Below, one piece after another: positions 23,137 to 32,805 of a stretch of 64,000 nucleotides of DNA (position 1 is its first letter; each line of letters opens with the position of its first letter). The notes under the pieces were generated by a model, which saw nothing but the letters and a program-made list of their open reading frames with translations, made no database searches and was not told the DNA's origin. The DNA is taken from positions 1 through 64,000 of the forward strand of contig CAJNOI010000091.1 in NCBI GenBank assembly GCA_905250115.1. Direction: 5' to 3'. Origin of the DNA: Adineta steineri (taxonomy: Eukaryota > Rotifera > Eurotatoria > Adinetida > Adinetidae). The position numbers were made by a program, and so were the translations under genes.

Positions 23137-24647
23137 TCATTTACGTGGTCGTAATTTTCGTACATAATCTCCACTTGGTTCTGGTGTTGTTGATGCTGAT
23201 GTTGGTGTTTTCTTGCTTCCACTTGTTCGTCCTCTTTTTGGTGGTGTTTGAACCGTTTCACTTGCTGCTGCTGGTGCTGGTTCTGCTGCTGTTGTTGCTG
23301 TTGTAGTCGTTGTTACTTCTGTTTTATCAACATCCATTTGTTGTTCATCATTTGATGTAATTGATTTTTTTCCTTTTGGTGTTGCTGTTTTCTTTTTAGA
23401 TGTACTAGGTGATGATGATGCTACACGTTTTCGTCCACGACCTCCTCCTGAGCCTCTTCCACCTTTACGTGGTGATGGAGTTCTCTTTTTTTTTGATTTA
23501 CTACCTTTCATATCATCATCATATTCTGCATCAGATGGAACTGCATCTTCATCATCAGATTCATCCTTAGCTTCTGCTTCTTCTTCTTCTTCTTCAGCTG
23601 AACTAGTACCTATAAATTAAAAAAAGGTCAAGAATCTGTTTTTTAGCAAATATTAAATTTAGTTAATTACCTGCTTGTATAGCATCTGTAGCGACAGTTG
23701 CTGCTTGACGTTTAGTACGTTTTGGTGCTGGTGGTGGTGAGGATTCAACTTTTTTGGTTACGGGTGCTTGAACTTCTTCAGCTGTTTGTTTGTCGTCTTC
23801 ATTCTGTGATGATGATGAAGCAGGTTTTCGACTACGTGATGATTGACGTGTTGGTGGAGTTGATACAATAGGTGATTTAGCTTTACCACGAGGAGACTAT
23901 TTTATATAAGAATAAATAAATTTAAAAAAAAATTAGAAAATATCTTACTTTAGTTTTATGTTCTGGTGTTGTTGTAGATTCAGCTAGAACAGTTGCTTCA
24001 GGAGCTGTAGCTGATGCAGGAACATTATCATTAGATGTTGAAGTTGATGTTGTTTCAACTGGTGGACCGGGAGCAGGTGGACCAGAATTATCATTTTTAA
24101 TTGTTGGCATAGTTGATAAATCTTTTTTAGGAATATCGGCTGATGTTGTTAGTCCTGGTTCGGATCCAGTTAATGGTGGTTCATCAGTTGGTGCTGTAGC
24201 TGTTGATGCAATACTATCAGTTGGTTCAACTGATGGTGTTGGAAGAGTATTATTTTGAATTGGATTTTCGATTGTATTTGCTGCTTCTACTGCTGAACTC
24301 GAGTCTACAACTGAATTAGCATTATCTTTAGTTGTTGCATTGACTGATGAAACTGTATCAACTTCTGTTTTACCATTTTGTCCATTAACATGTACATCTG
24401 TTGAATCACTTGCACCTGTATTTTCCTTTACAGATTCAGTATTACCATTATCTAAATTATCACTAGTTTTATTATTTGTTGTATTATTTTGTCCATTAAC
24501 AGCCAATTCAGGTGTTAATAATTTTTCCGTGCCTCCTAAATCATTATTTGGTTGTTGTTGTTGTTGAATTTTTGTTTGTGATACAGCACTACCAAAGACA
24601 GGTGTCGATGATGTTGGATCAAAATCTTCAGCTGATTGTATCGACAT
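23137..24647 (-). CDS. Long disordered, basic/acidic nuclear-type protein with AT-hook-like motifs
   Basis: Three exons (24647 to about 23949; about 23896-23672; about 23610-23137) form one frame of roughly 460 residues with almost no predicted fold. The N-terminal half is Ser/Thr/Asn-rich. Then come SPRGKAKSPIVSTPPTRQSS and RSRKP, a PKRTKRQ patch, an acidic block (SSAEEEEEEAEAKDESDDED), then KGSKSKKKRTPSPRKGGRGS with the AT-hook-like RGRKR, and a basic terminus YVRKLRPRK. Alternating basic SP/TP-rich and acidic tracts resemble chromatin-associated proteins (HMGA/linker-like) whose function depends on composition. I cannot name the family. The CDS is rich in repeated GGT/GTT codons on the plus strand, reflecting Thr/Pro/Ala runs. 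Confidence 0.65.
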
Positions 24648-26255
24648 TCGAATTTTTGCTTAATTAAATAAAGTACAATCTAGAAGGAAAATAAACAAAA
24701 AAACGAAGTTCATTGAGTACACAAGGTTACTGTCATTGAGGAAAAACACAAGTCCGTAATTTAAGAAAGTATATTATTAGCTATTTATTCTACTAGGAGA
24801 AAATCTTATTGAATGAAATATTTTTTTCATTCGAAAACGTAAAAGAAATGTCATTTTCATTTTGTTTGTGTGTAATCTTTGTTTATACGTTATGAACAAT
24901 CTTTTTCTTTCGTATTCTCTTTCTTGATCATTTGCTATTGTCTTTGTTCAATTTAAAGTGCATAAGTATGTTACATATAAAAAATTAAGCAAATTAAAAT
25001 AAAATAATTTTTATTCGATTCATTCCAAGAAAATTATGAAATTAAATATATTAATTTTTCAGTTGTTATTATAACGTCAAATGTGTCAAAAAAAACGAAG
25101 AATGAATAAAAAGATCCTCACAGTAAACAATACATAGAAGGAAAAATGGTTGCAATTAATTATTCTGGTAATGTAAAAGAGATTGGAAGATATAATCAAC
25201 CATTTAAAAACGATGTCACTACATTCCAATACCGAGATTTTTACGAAATATATGCATCACGGAATTGGTAATATATTTTTGTTAAGGATGATCTTGCATT
25301 AGAATGATTGTATAATTCTCTTTCTCGTAGAGAAGAGTCCAGCAGAAATAAATTGTTTGTTTGTCCGCAGGGTCAAAAAAACACCGAAAACTGATTTTTC
25401 AGAAGAGACATTTCTAGAGGTATTTCGAATCTGATGTTAGTGTTTGCAAATTATATAAGCAAAAGGTCCCGTAGCATTGTAGAACACCATTTCTGTGAGA
25501 AAGAGCTAAGCGAGTCCTTACACGAGCGTTACTTGTTTAAAATAAGATAATTTTTGAAGTTAAACTTTGTTGATAACTCAATTACCAGTGTATCATATTT
25601 CTGATGTATAGAATATTTTTTTTCGAATAATAACAAAGATTAAATAGTATCTAACAAAACATGTTACCATTAGTATCGATATCATTTGATTCGATATTAC
25701 TATGATGATGAAGTTTGCTAATAGGATTTAATGATTTATGTGTTTATAATAGCAATACATAAACATATAGTTTCCTTTTTTTTTCCATAAGCTATCTATT
25801 ACTACAACTGAATACACTAATATGTAATCATGTAGAGTGTTACTTTAAAGATATATTTTAATATAGTAAAATATATTAATGCGAGAACAGATGTAGACCA
25901 TAAAATGATCTTTTTTTCCTAATAAGCCATCTAAATGCTAGTATTTTTTTTATCTGCTATTCGATCAAATTATATATAAAATATGTTAATGAAATCGATA
26001 TAATTCTTAATATAGAAAATGCCTATTTATAGTTCTATTGCTCAACTAGAGAATAGATATGTTTGGTGAGAGAAAAGAAACTGATCGCAATCAATCAATA
26101 AATCTATCAATCATATATTTTTTGTTTTTTTGTCGGCGATTTATTTTTCTTTTTTTCTATATGATGAATCATATAATATCTGTTTATTTAACCTGTTTTG
26201 TTTTCTTATAGTGTGTTTTTTTATGTAAATAAAAATTTGGCTAATATTTATTACC
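24648..26255. other. Intergenic between divergent genes
   Basis: Divergent promoter space for the disordered protein (-) and coiled-coil protein (+). A stretch of slightly higher complexity at 25340-25560 may be old repeat sequence. A 42-codon frame at 25146 is discussed under rejected items. Confidence 0.4.
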
Positions 26256-27638
26256 ATGAATAATATATCTGCTCAAGATCTTGATGAATTTAATCGACAA
26301 AAAAAACAAGCAGAAATGATTAAACAATATTTACAAGTTACAAATATTGACACAACAAATTCTTTACTGACAAACCATCCGACGGTAACAGAATATGAAA
26401 CTTCTCAATTACCTAATACAACAAGTAAGAATAATTGACAAAAAAATTGAAATTAAATTTCTTCATATGTTCAGCGATGTTACCCTTATCATCGGTTAAT
26501 TTTAATGAATTAAGAAAAGATTTAAAAATGGGTGAAGAACGTGTTAAACGTTTACGTGAAGAATTAAAAGAAATTCAGAAAAAACGTGATGATTCTTTTA
26601 TAAAAACACTACCACCGCCGCCGCCGCCATACATACCGCCATCAATTAATAATAGATCAACATCACCGCTTGTACAAGAAGTAAATTAAAATTTAATATT
26701 ATTTTTTAATTGAAAATTCGTTTTTTCTTAAAAGTTTTTATCATCACGACAAATGATTAATAATCCAATACTACTACCTAATTATAACTCTATGAATCAT
26801 TTATCAACAGTTCCAGGTGGGGTAAGCGCTGCTTTTGTTTGCTATTAGCTTTTTTTTAGTTCTATTTTTGTCTCTCTAATACTTAAATTATTCATATATA
26901 TATATTTATTATTCAGCGGATGTATCTAAAGATCATCGACAACGACAATTCTTTTTAACCATGAGTCAACATCGAGAGCAACTTATTGTTTATCTTGATT
27001 CATTAAAACAGGCACTTAACTCTCTTGATCGATTAGCTTCATTAGAACCAACACGTAATGAAGTTCATCTTGCTAATATGAAGTAATTCATTTAAATATG
27101 CATATATATATGTATTCTTCTTCTCCTCTTAAGACTTGATACAATTCAACAGAAAAGTCGGCAACTTCGTGCATTAAAATCGAATCGTTCATCACAACAA
27201 TCACCATTTATAGAGTGTCGTATACGACAATTAGAACATGATCTAGTCTTTATGTTAAGTGAATATCAAAAAGATGTTCATGGTAAACTTGAATTAAATG
27301 AACAACGAAGTATAATGTTACTTAAAATAATGCAAGTAGCAGATGAATTATCGTCTGTTGATCAACAAATACAACAGTAAATATCAAGAGAATTTATTTT
27401 GTCTTTTTTTTTGTTCAAACTTCTTATTGGATTTAGATTATCATATAATCAGACAGACATGCATCAAATAAATCTATCTCCATCATCTAATGACATGAAT
27501 CAACAACAACCATTACGAATTATTAATGCAACAAATAACCTTGATGAACGACATGTTTCATTTCGAGATCTGACAGACAGTAATCCATTGACTAAATTAA
27601 CCAATCTATATTATCAACATCATCATCATCATCATTAA
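26256..27638 (+). CDS. Coiled-coil protein of unknown family
   Basis: About six exons, starting at ATG 26256 (MNNISAQDLDEFNRQKKQAE) and joined in consistent phase through introns of 50-80 nt. Segments in order: a helical N-terminus; a strong heptad helix (LRKDLKMGEERVKRLREELK); a proline run TLPPPPPPYIPP; a Ser/Asn linker; a helical region (HREQLIVYLDSLKQALNSLD, RLASLEPTRNEVHLANMKLD); another helix (IRQLEHDLVFMLSEYQKDVH); then a polar tail ending in six histidines before TAA at 27636-27638. A poly(A) signal AATAAA lies at 27777. The helices suggest a cytoskeletal or scaffold protein, but no named family is recognised. A TTTTCTTATAG acceptor about 45 nt upstream of the start fits a 5' intron or trans-splice site. 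The donor after VP (GTGGGG) is weak. Confidence 0.6.
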
Positions 27639-28534
27639 TAGGGCAGCATTTCTCGTTAACATTATACATCTCATTAGTCTGATAATCTTCAAACCAAGAC
27701 TTATAATTTACTTTGATACTATGCAATATAACTAATTTATATAATTTTTTCTTTCTTAGTGTACTTTTTATTTTTTAATAAAATAGTTATTAATACAATG
27801 CTGTCTCTCGCTTATTCTCAAGAGATCTTTTACTATAGCTAAGAAGCAATCTATTGAAATGAATGATGATGGAAGGAATGGAAAAAAAGCGTGCATACTC
27901 ATATATATAAGGCTCAATTACAGGCATAGAAGAAGAAAAAAATAGGAAAAAGAAGAACAGAGAAAGTGCGTCATTTGTTTTCTCTACTCTATAATAAATT
28001 CAGTAGTGTTTGGAAAAGAAGACGAAGGAGATAAAAGGTAGAAAAGACACGAGACTAATTGAAATAAAAAAAAAAAGAGGAATAGTAATGTATTGTTACG
28101 TGTACAATTTAGTAATCTCCGGTCAAATAATTAGATGAACGACGACAACATCGATGTAATAGGAGGTAGATAAGTACACATACTATTTCTCTTTCTTTCA
28201 ATTGATTTCAATCGTAAATTTACATATACAATATACAAAAAAAAAAAAGAAGAAGAAGAACAAGTTTACGCAATAAAGATTGATGTAAGTAAGCAATTGT
28301 ATTTTTATCAATACTTTTCAGTATTTTTTTTATCAACAACAATGGATAACTTTAATCAGAGATTGCTAAAGGGAAAAATCAAAGTAGTGATTTTGTTTTC
28401 TTTCATCTCTGGGATTGATTATGTCGAAGGAACAGATGAATAGTAGTTGGTGTATTATAAATAACACAATTATATATGTACGTGATGATCATTCTCTTTC
28501 CTTTTTTTCTTACTCACTTCTAGTTGTAATAAAC
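27639..28534. other. 3' flank and 5' untranslated region between two plus-strand genes
   Basis: Holds AATAAA at 27777-27782 for the upstream gene. Near its right end a probable 5'-UTR intron (donor GTACGT at 28478, acceptor CTTCTAG ending at 28523) precedes the CAP-Gly start. No gene otherwise. Confidence 0.45.
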
Positions 28535-29074
28535 ATGCGAAAGTCTGCGACAACAATTCTGCCACGTTCATCATCAACTAATTTATCTTCTATTCAACAA
28601 AAAAATTCTTCTTCTAAAATAACAACAACAACAACAACACGACTTCCACATAGTACAAGCCATCAAGATTGTCACAAAATCATATCAAATCCTCCACGTT
28701 CTCGTTTAAATTTTTCTACAAGTGCAACAACACATGAATTATCTCGTTTCGAACCAATTCTTAATCATGATACTGATTCATTAAAAATTGGTGATCGAAT
28801 ATATGTTAATGGTCAATGGTCAGGTATTATATTATATATTGGTGAAACAACATTAGGCACAGGTGATTGGGCTGGTGTTATACTTGATGATTCATCTTTA
28901 GGTAAAACAAATGGTATTGTACGTGGTAGATGTTATTTTCAAACAACGAATAATCGTGGAATATTTTGTCGTTTAACTAAAGTTACTCGAGAAAAAATTT
29001 TATCTTGTGAAATAAATGAAAAAAGCATCAAACAAAAAAAAAATGAAAACGAAACAAAAATTGTGAATATTTAA
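28535..29074 (+). CDS. CAP-Gly domain protein
   Basis: Single coding exon, 179 residues from ATG 28535. The first 85 residues are Ser/Thr/Arg-rich and disordered. The CAP-Gly domain follows: LKIGDRIYVNGQWSGIILYI, GETTLGTGDWAGVILDD, GKTNGIVRGRCYFQ and NNRGIFCRLTKV. The signature GKNDG, which grips the EEY/F tail of tubulin and EB proteins, appears as GKTNG. The C-terminus is Lys/Asn-rich. The likely role is microtubule plus-end or tubulin-tail binding, as in the CLIP family. It is far shorter than CLIP-170 and has a single CAP-Gly domain and no coiled coil, so it may be a solo CAP-Gly protein. The upstream in-frame ATG at 28421 is probably in a leader, because a splice acceptor lies between. 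Confidence 0.8.
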   Translation: MRKSATTILPRSSSTNLSSIQQKNSSSKITTTTTTRLPHSTSHQDCHKIISNPPRSRLNFSTSATTHELSRFEPILNHDTDSLKIGDRIYVNGQWSGIILYIGETTLGTGDWAGVILDDSSLGKTNGIVRGRCYFQTTNNRGIFCRLTKVTREKILSCEINEKSIKQKKNENETKIVNI

Positions 29075-29125
29075 ATACTAAAAATCTACACATATATAAT
29101 AAATAAGATAAGCAAAAGTCATTCT

Positions 29126-31752
29126 CTACATAATTGAACAACGTACATTATTATTATTATTATTGATATTATTATTTTTATGTAATTTTGTTTTTAATTT
29201 ACTTTTATGTTCATGTTTATTATTACCAAAACGTGTAAATAAACGTGAAAAATCATTTAATATTGAATTATTTTGTGTTGATGAAGAATTTTTACATTCT
29301 TTTAGATAATCTTTTAATAATGCTTGATTATTAAGATAATCTTTATCATTTGATAATGGTATATGTACATCAATATCAGATGCATAAATATTTTCTTTAA
29401 CTAATGAATTATCATATTGATTCTTATGATTTTTATGCGGTTGAAATGTTGTTGGAAGTGGATTTGTTAAACCATATTGTAACCAATTTAACATTGATAC
29501 GGGACGTGTTTGATCAGTTTCATTAATAATATCATTCATTGGTTTACAAAAACTAAAACTACGTACTTGTTCATCTTTTTTATTTGAACGAAGATTTACT
29601 TCCGAAATATGTTTTATTGGAATAGCATATTCAGGTTTTATTTCATTCATTTTTGATTTAGATGAAAGTATTGGACTACTTTGCGGAACAGATATGCTTA
29701 ATATAGGATTTTCATATGTTTTTTCATCGAGTTTTTGAAATTTTGATGACTAAAAAAAAATAATAAAAAATATTTTGAGTGGTTCTTTAACAAAATTTCC
29801 TAAATGTGAATCGGTAGACACTGTGAACTGTGCTGAGTCGATTGGTGATGTTCAAGAAAAAAAAGTACACAGTTACAGTTTATCGAAAAACTTGGAGCAC
29901 TGTTTTATTCAGCTTTTTTCGTCCGAGGATGCGAAATTAATTGCCGAGAGGGCAAAAATCTCTCTTTTGGTGGGGGGCGCAAACGTAGAGTTTCAGGCGC
30001 AAAAAGTGTAATTTTACTGAATTCCGGGGGGGGAGGCAGAGGTACCCTCCGAGAGGGCAAAAATCCCCGTGCCCCCCCCCCCCCCCCCTGGATAAAACAC
30101 TGACTTGGAGCCCCCTCATCCTGACCATGTGAATCTTATCCAGAGATTACATGGATAGTAATAGCTTTTTTTTCTATATAATTTAACACATAGCGGTAGT
30201 ATCAAAGCTAAATGAGTTACGATTACTAATTTAATCAAATTATTTTGATAAAAAATAGCGGACATGTCTCTGATTATGCAATAGTTAATTAACACATTGT
30301 CTATTTCATTTTTTTGAATTAAATGAATAACTTACATCAATTGTATGACTTTTGGTTTGATATAAAAGTTCATCAAATGGTTTGTCTTTATGAATTAATG
30401 AAGGTTTAACATAAATTAAATCTTCATCGGGATTATTTGAACGTATTTTACGAAATTGTCGATCTAATTCTTCAGTAACTGAAGATCGTTTTGGTTTTGC
30501 TAATGACATTGATGATGATGATTGAAGTTGTTGTTGTTGTTGTTTAGTTATTAATTTTTCTGTTGTTGATGAAATAATTGATGATACTTGAAAAGAATTA
30601 TTTAAATTTTTAATATCTTTTGTTTTAAATGTTTTTATTAAACGTCGAATTTCTAAACGTTCAAGTGATGTAAAACTTGATTGACTATGACTACGAGATC
30701 TCGATGATATTGAACGATGTGTTGAACTTGAACAAAGACTATCACGACTTAAATCTCGTCGATGTGAACTAAAAAATAGAAATTAAAATAAAATAAAAAA
30801 ACAAATTTTGTTTTTTTGATAAATACGTTATTGATGTTTGTCGACTTGATGTTTGACGAAGTTGTCGAAAATCTTCCATAGCAGCTGTAAGTAATGGATC
30901 ATTTCGTAATGAACCATTTAAACGTTTTTGTAATGATGAATGACTACTACTATTAGAACTAGATGAAGATAATTCTTTATCATAATTTTTATGATTTATA
31001 TCATTTATTTTTAAATTTTTATTCGGATCTAATTGACTTTCTTGATATATTGGATTATTCATAATTGGCATTTCATCTAATGTTGTTATACGAACAATTC
31101 CATGATCAGGTACTTGTTTTGGTGATGGGGATGATTGTTTTCGATGGGATTTTTTCTTTTGTTTTGGTGCATATTGCTGTGGTTGTTGCTGATGATGATG
31201 ATGATGGTGGACAGGAGGTGGTGGTGGTGGTGGAGGATTGAATGGCATTTCATTTGCATAACTCATATTTAAATTTGGTTGTTGTTGATGTTGTTGTAAA
31301 TGATTAATTGCATGCCATGAATGAGCTTTCAATAAATGTGATGAATTTTGTTGAAAGAATTGATGTAAATCAGTATAAGATTTTGTTTTTGATGGACGAT
31401 ATTGATGATTGGGAATAGCATAACGTTGGGATTGTATTGATGTATCTGTAAAACGTTGTCGAGTAAAATGACTGGTAGCTTGTTTTAAATGATTATAACG
31501 TGTATTTGTATAAGATGAAGATGGGTGTAAAGTTCTTGAAGGTTGAGCTTGTCGTGGTTGATGTGGAAGAATAAATGGTGCTGGATAAGGTACATGCGGT
31601 AATGATGGTGAAGTTTGATATGTTGCAGGATAATGTTGTTGAGTAACAGGGGAGTAATGATAAGGATTTGTTGACCAAGGTACAGAAAATGGAATACGAG
31701 GTGAACTCATATAAAATGGATAGGTTATGGGTTGTTGCATCGTTAAATTCAT
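29126..31752 (-). CDS. Large disordered protein ending in a CaaX box
   Basis: Three exons (31752-30827, 30768-30336, 29749-29126) give about 660 residues. Exon 1 is Pro/Tyr/His/Gln-rich (NPPPPPPPPVHHHHHH, QQQPQQYAPKQKKKSHRKQ). It ends in PLLTAAMEDFRQLRQTSSRQ, then exon 2 has an Arg/Ser block (SSRSRSHSQSSF) and a conserved-looking EELDRQFRKIRSNNPDEDLI. Exon 3 is polar with Asn repeats and ends VRCSIM followed by TAG. The last four residues, CSIM, form a CaaX motif expected to be farnesylated because X is Met. This implies membrane attachment of an otherwise unstructured adaptor. I do not recognise a family. The 586-nt second intron contains the repeat and nested MITE described separately, and is far longer than its neighbours. 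Confidence 0.65.
29810..30126 (+). mobile_element. Copy 2 of the TIR repeat, split by a hAT-like insertion
   Basis: Bases 29821-29890 (CTGTGAACTGTGCTGAGTCG..., TACACAGTTACAG, TATCGAAAAACTTGG) align with the interior of the elements at 15269-15496 and 39970-40113. The left end is eroded. The right-hand remainder after the nested element ends CCTGACC at 30126, like the TIR of copy 1. It lies in an intron of the CaaX-protein gene, opposite to that gene's strand. Confidence 0.6.
29898..30102. mobile_element. 205-bp hAT-like MITE with 8-bp target-site duplication
   Basis: Flanked on both sides by ACTTGGAG (29890-29897 and 30103-30110). Ends CACTGTTTTATTCAG and, inverted, CAGTGTTTTATCCAG match at 13 of 15 positions; CAGTG-type ends with an 8-bp duplication are hAT hallmarks. 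Inside are two identical 17-bp copies of CCGAGAGGGCAAAAATC (29944-29960, 30049-30065), eight G (30026-30033) and a 17-C run (30072-30088), very unlike the AT-rich surroundings. No transposase frame. Confidence 0.8.
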
Positions 31753-32805
31753 ATTTAATATTATCTAAATAGAATTTTTTTCTTCGTGCTCCAATTGTCT
31801 GACCAAAAAAAATATAATTATTACCGATATTTTTTGTTTTGAAGTTTAATATTCAATGCTTTATGGTCAATTTTGATCACATCACATTGTAAAAACCGAC
31901 GCTAGTTTTTTTCTCTCTCTCTCTTTCTCTCTTTCTACTCTCGTATATATAAATGAAGATATGGACACGGTTAAAGCTCAACAAGTGAACAGAATATATA
32001 GATATATATACAGACACTTTTAAAGGTCATACTCATCTCGTGTCCGAATGTTCAACGAACCGAAACCGTGGCAACAAAACGACAACAATAGACAAAAGAA
32101 ATGAATGAAGAAATTCATACATATAGATAAGTGATGTACAGCAATGTATATTTATATATACATATTTTTTTCATATCTAACTCTATCTTTTTCTCTCTCT
32201 CTCTCTCTCTCTCCTATACTCGAGAAAGATAATAGAGAAGACGAAAAAAATAACGAAAATGAGTATGCGCGCATGTTTCTGTTCAGTGTCTTCTCTATAG
32301 ATATGCACATTAACTATTGACATTGTCATTTTTAACTAAAGCACTTGGTCAAAGTCATTGTGGATTAATGATGATAAATGAGCAGACAATAAAAATGAAA
32401 ATATTTGATATGAAATATTCATCTATTTGCATTAACTTCATATTATCAAAATGTGATTGTAGACAGAATTGAAAGCTTTATATTCAGATGAAAAAGAGTC
32501 TCATCAGTTAACTGATGAACATATATTCTTTCGCGTTTTTTTTTTTTTCATCATGTGATAATCATCTACATAAAGAATAGATGAATAATGCTTAATCATA
32601 TTTATTTTTAAAATTTGATTATTATCAATTCAGACTAATTACACATGAAACTCTTCACCTAATTAGATCGATAGATTATTTGAATAAATATAATCTCGAA
32701 TATTCGATATGAACAATTTAGCATATAATTTTATTGTAATAATTAATATCAATAGAAATAATAACAAATATGAATGTTTAGTTTTTTAAATCAATCGTTA
32801 TATTT
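31753..32805. other. Intergenic, upstream of the CaaX-protein gene
   Basis: CT-rich microsatellites at about 31910-31935 and 32194-32213. Nothing else recognised. Confidence 0.5.

Noticed and set aside
24340..24567. Plus-strand frame of 75 codons, and similar frames opposite the CaaX, chitinase and WNK genes
   Set aside because: They are reverse-strand or shifted shadows of low-complexity Thr/Gln/Asn/His coding repeats.
25146..25450. A 42-codon frame (MVAINYSGNVKEIGRYN...) followed by a second coding-like stretch after a TCTCGTAG acceptor at about 25330
   Set aside because: The only available donor joins the two in a phase that creates a TGA stop, and neither part matches a known domain.
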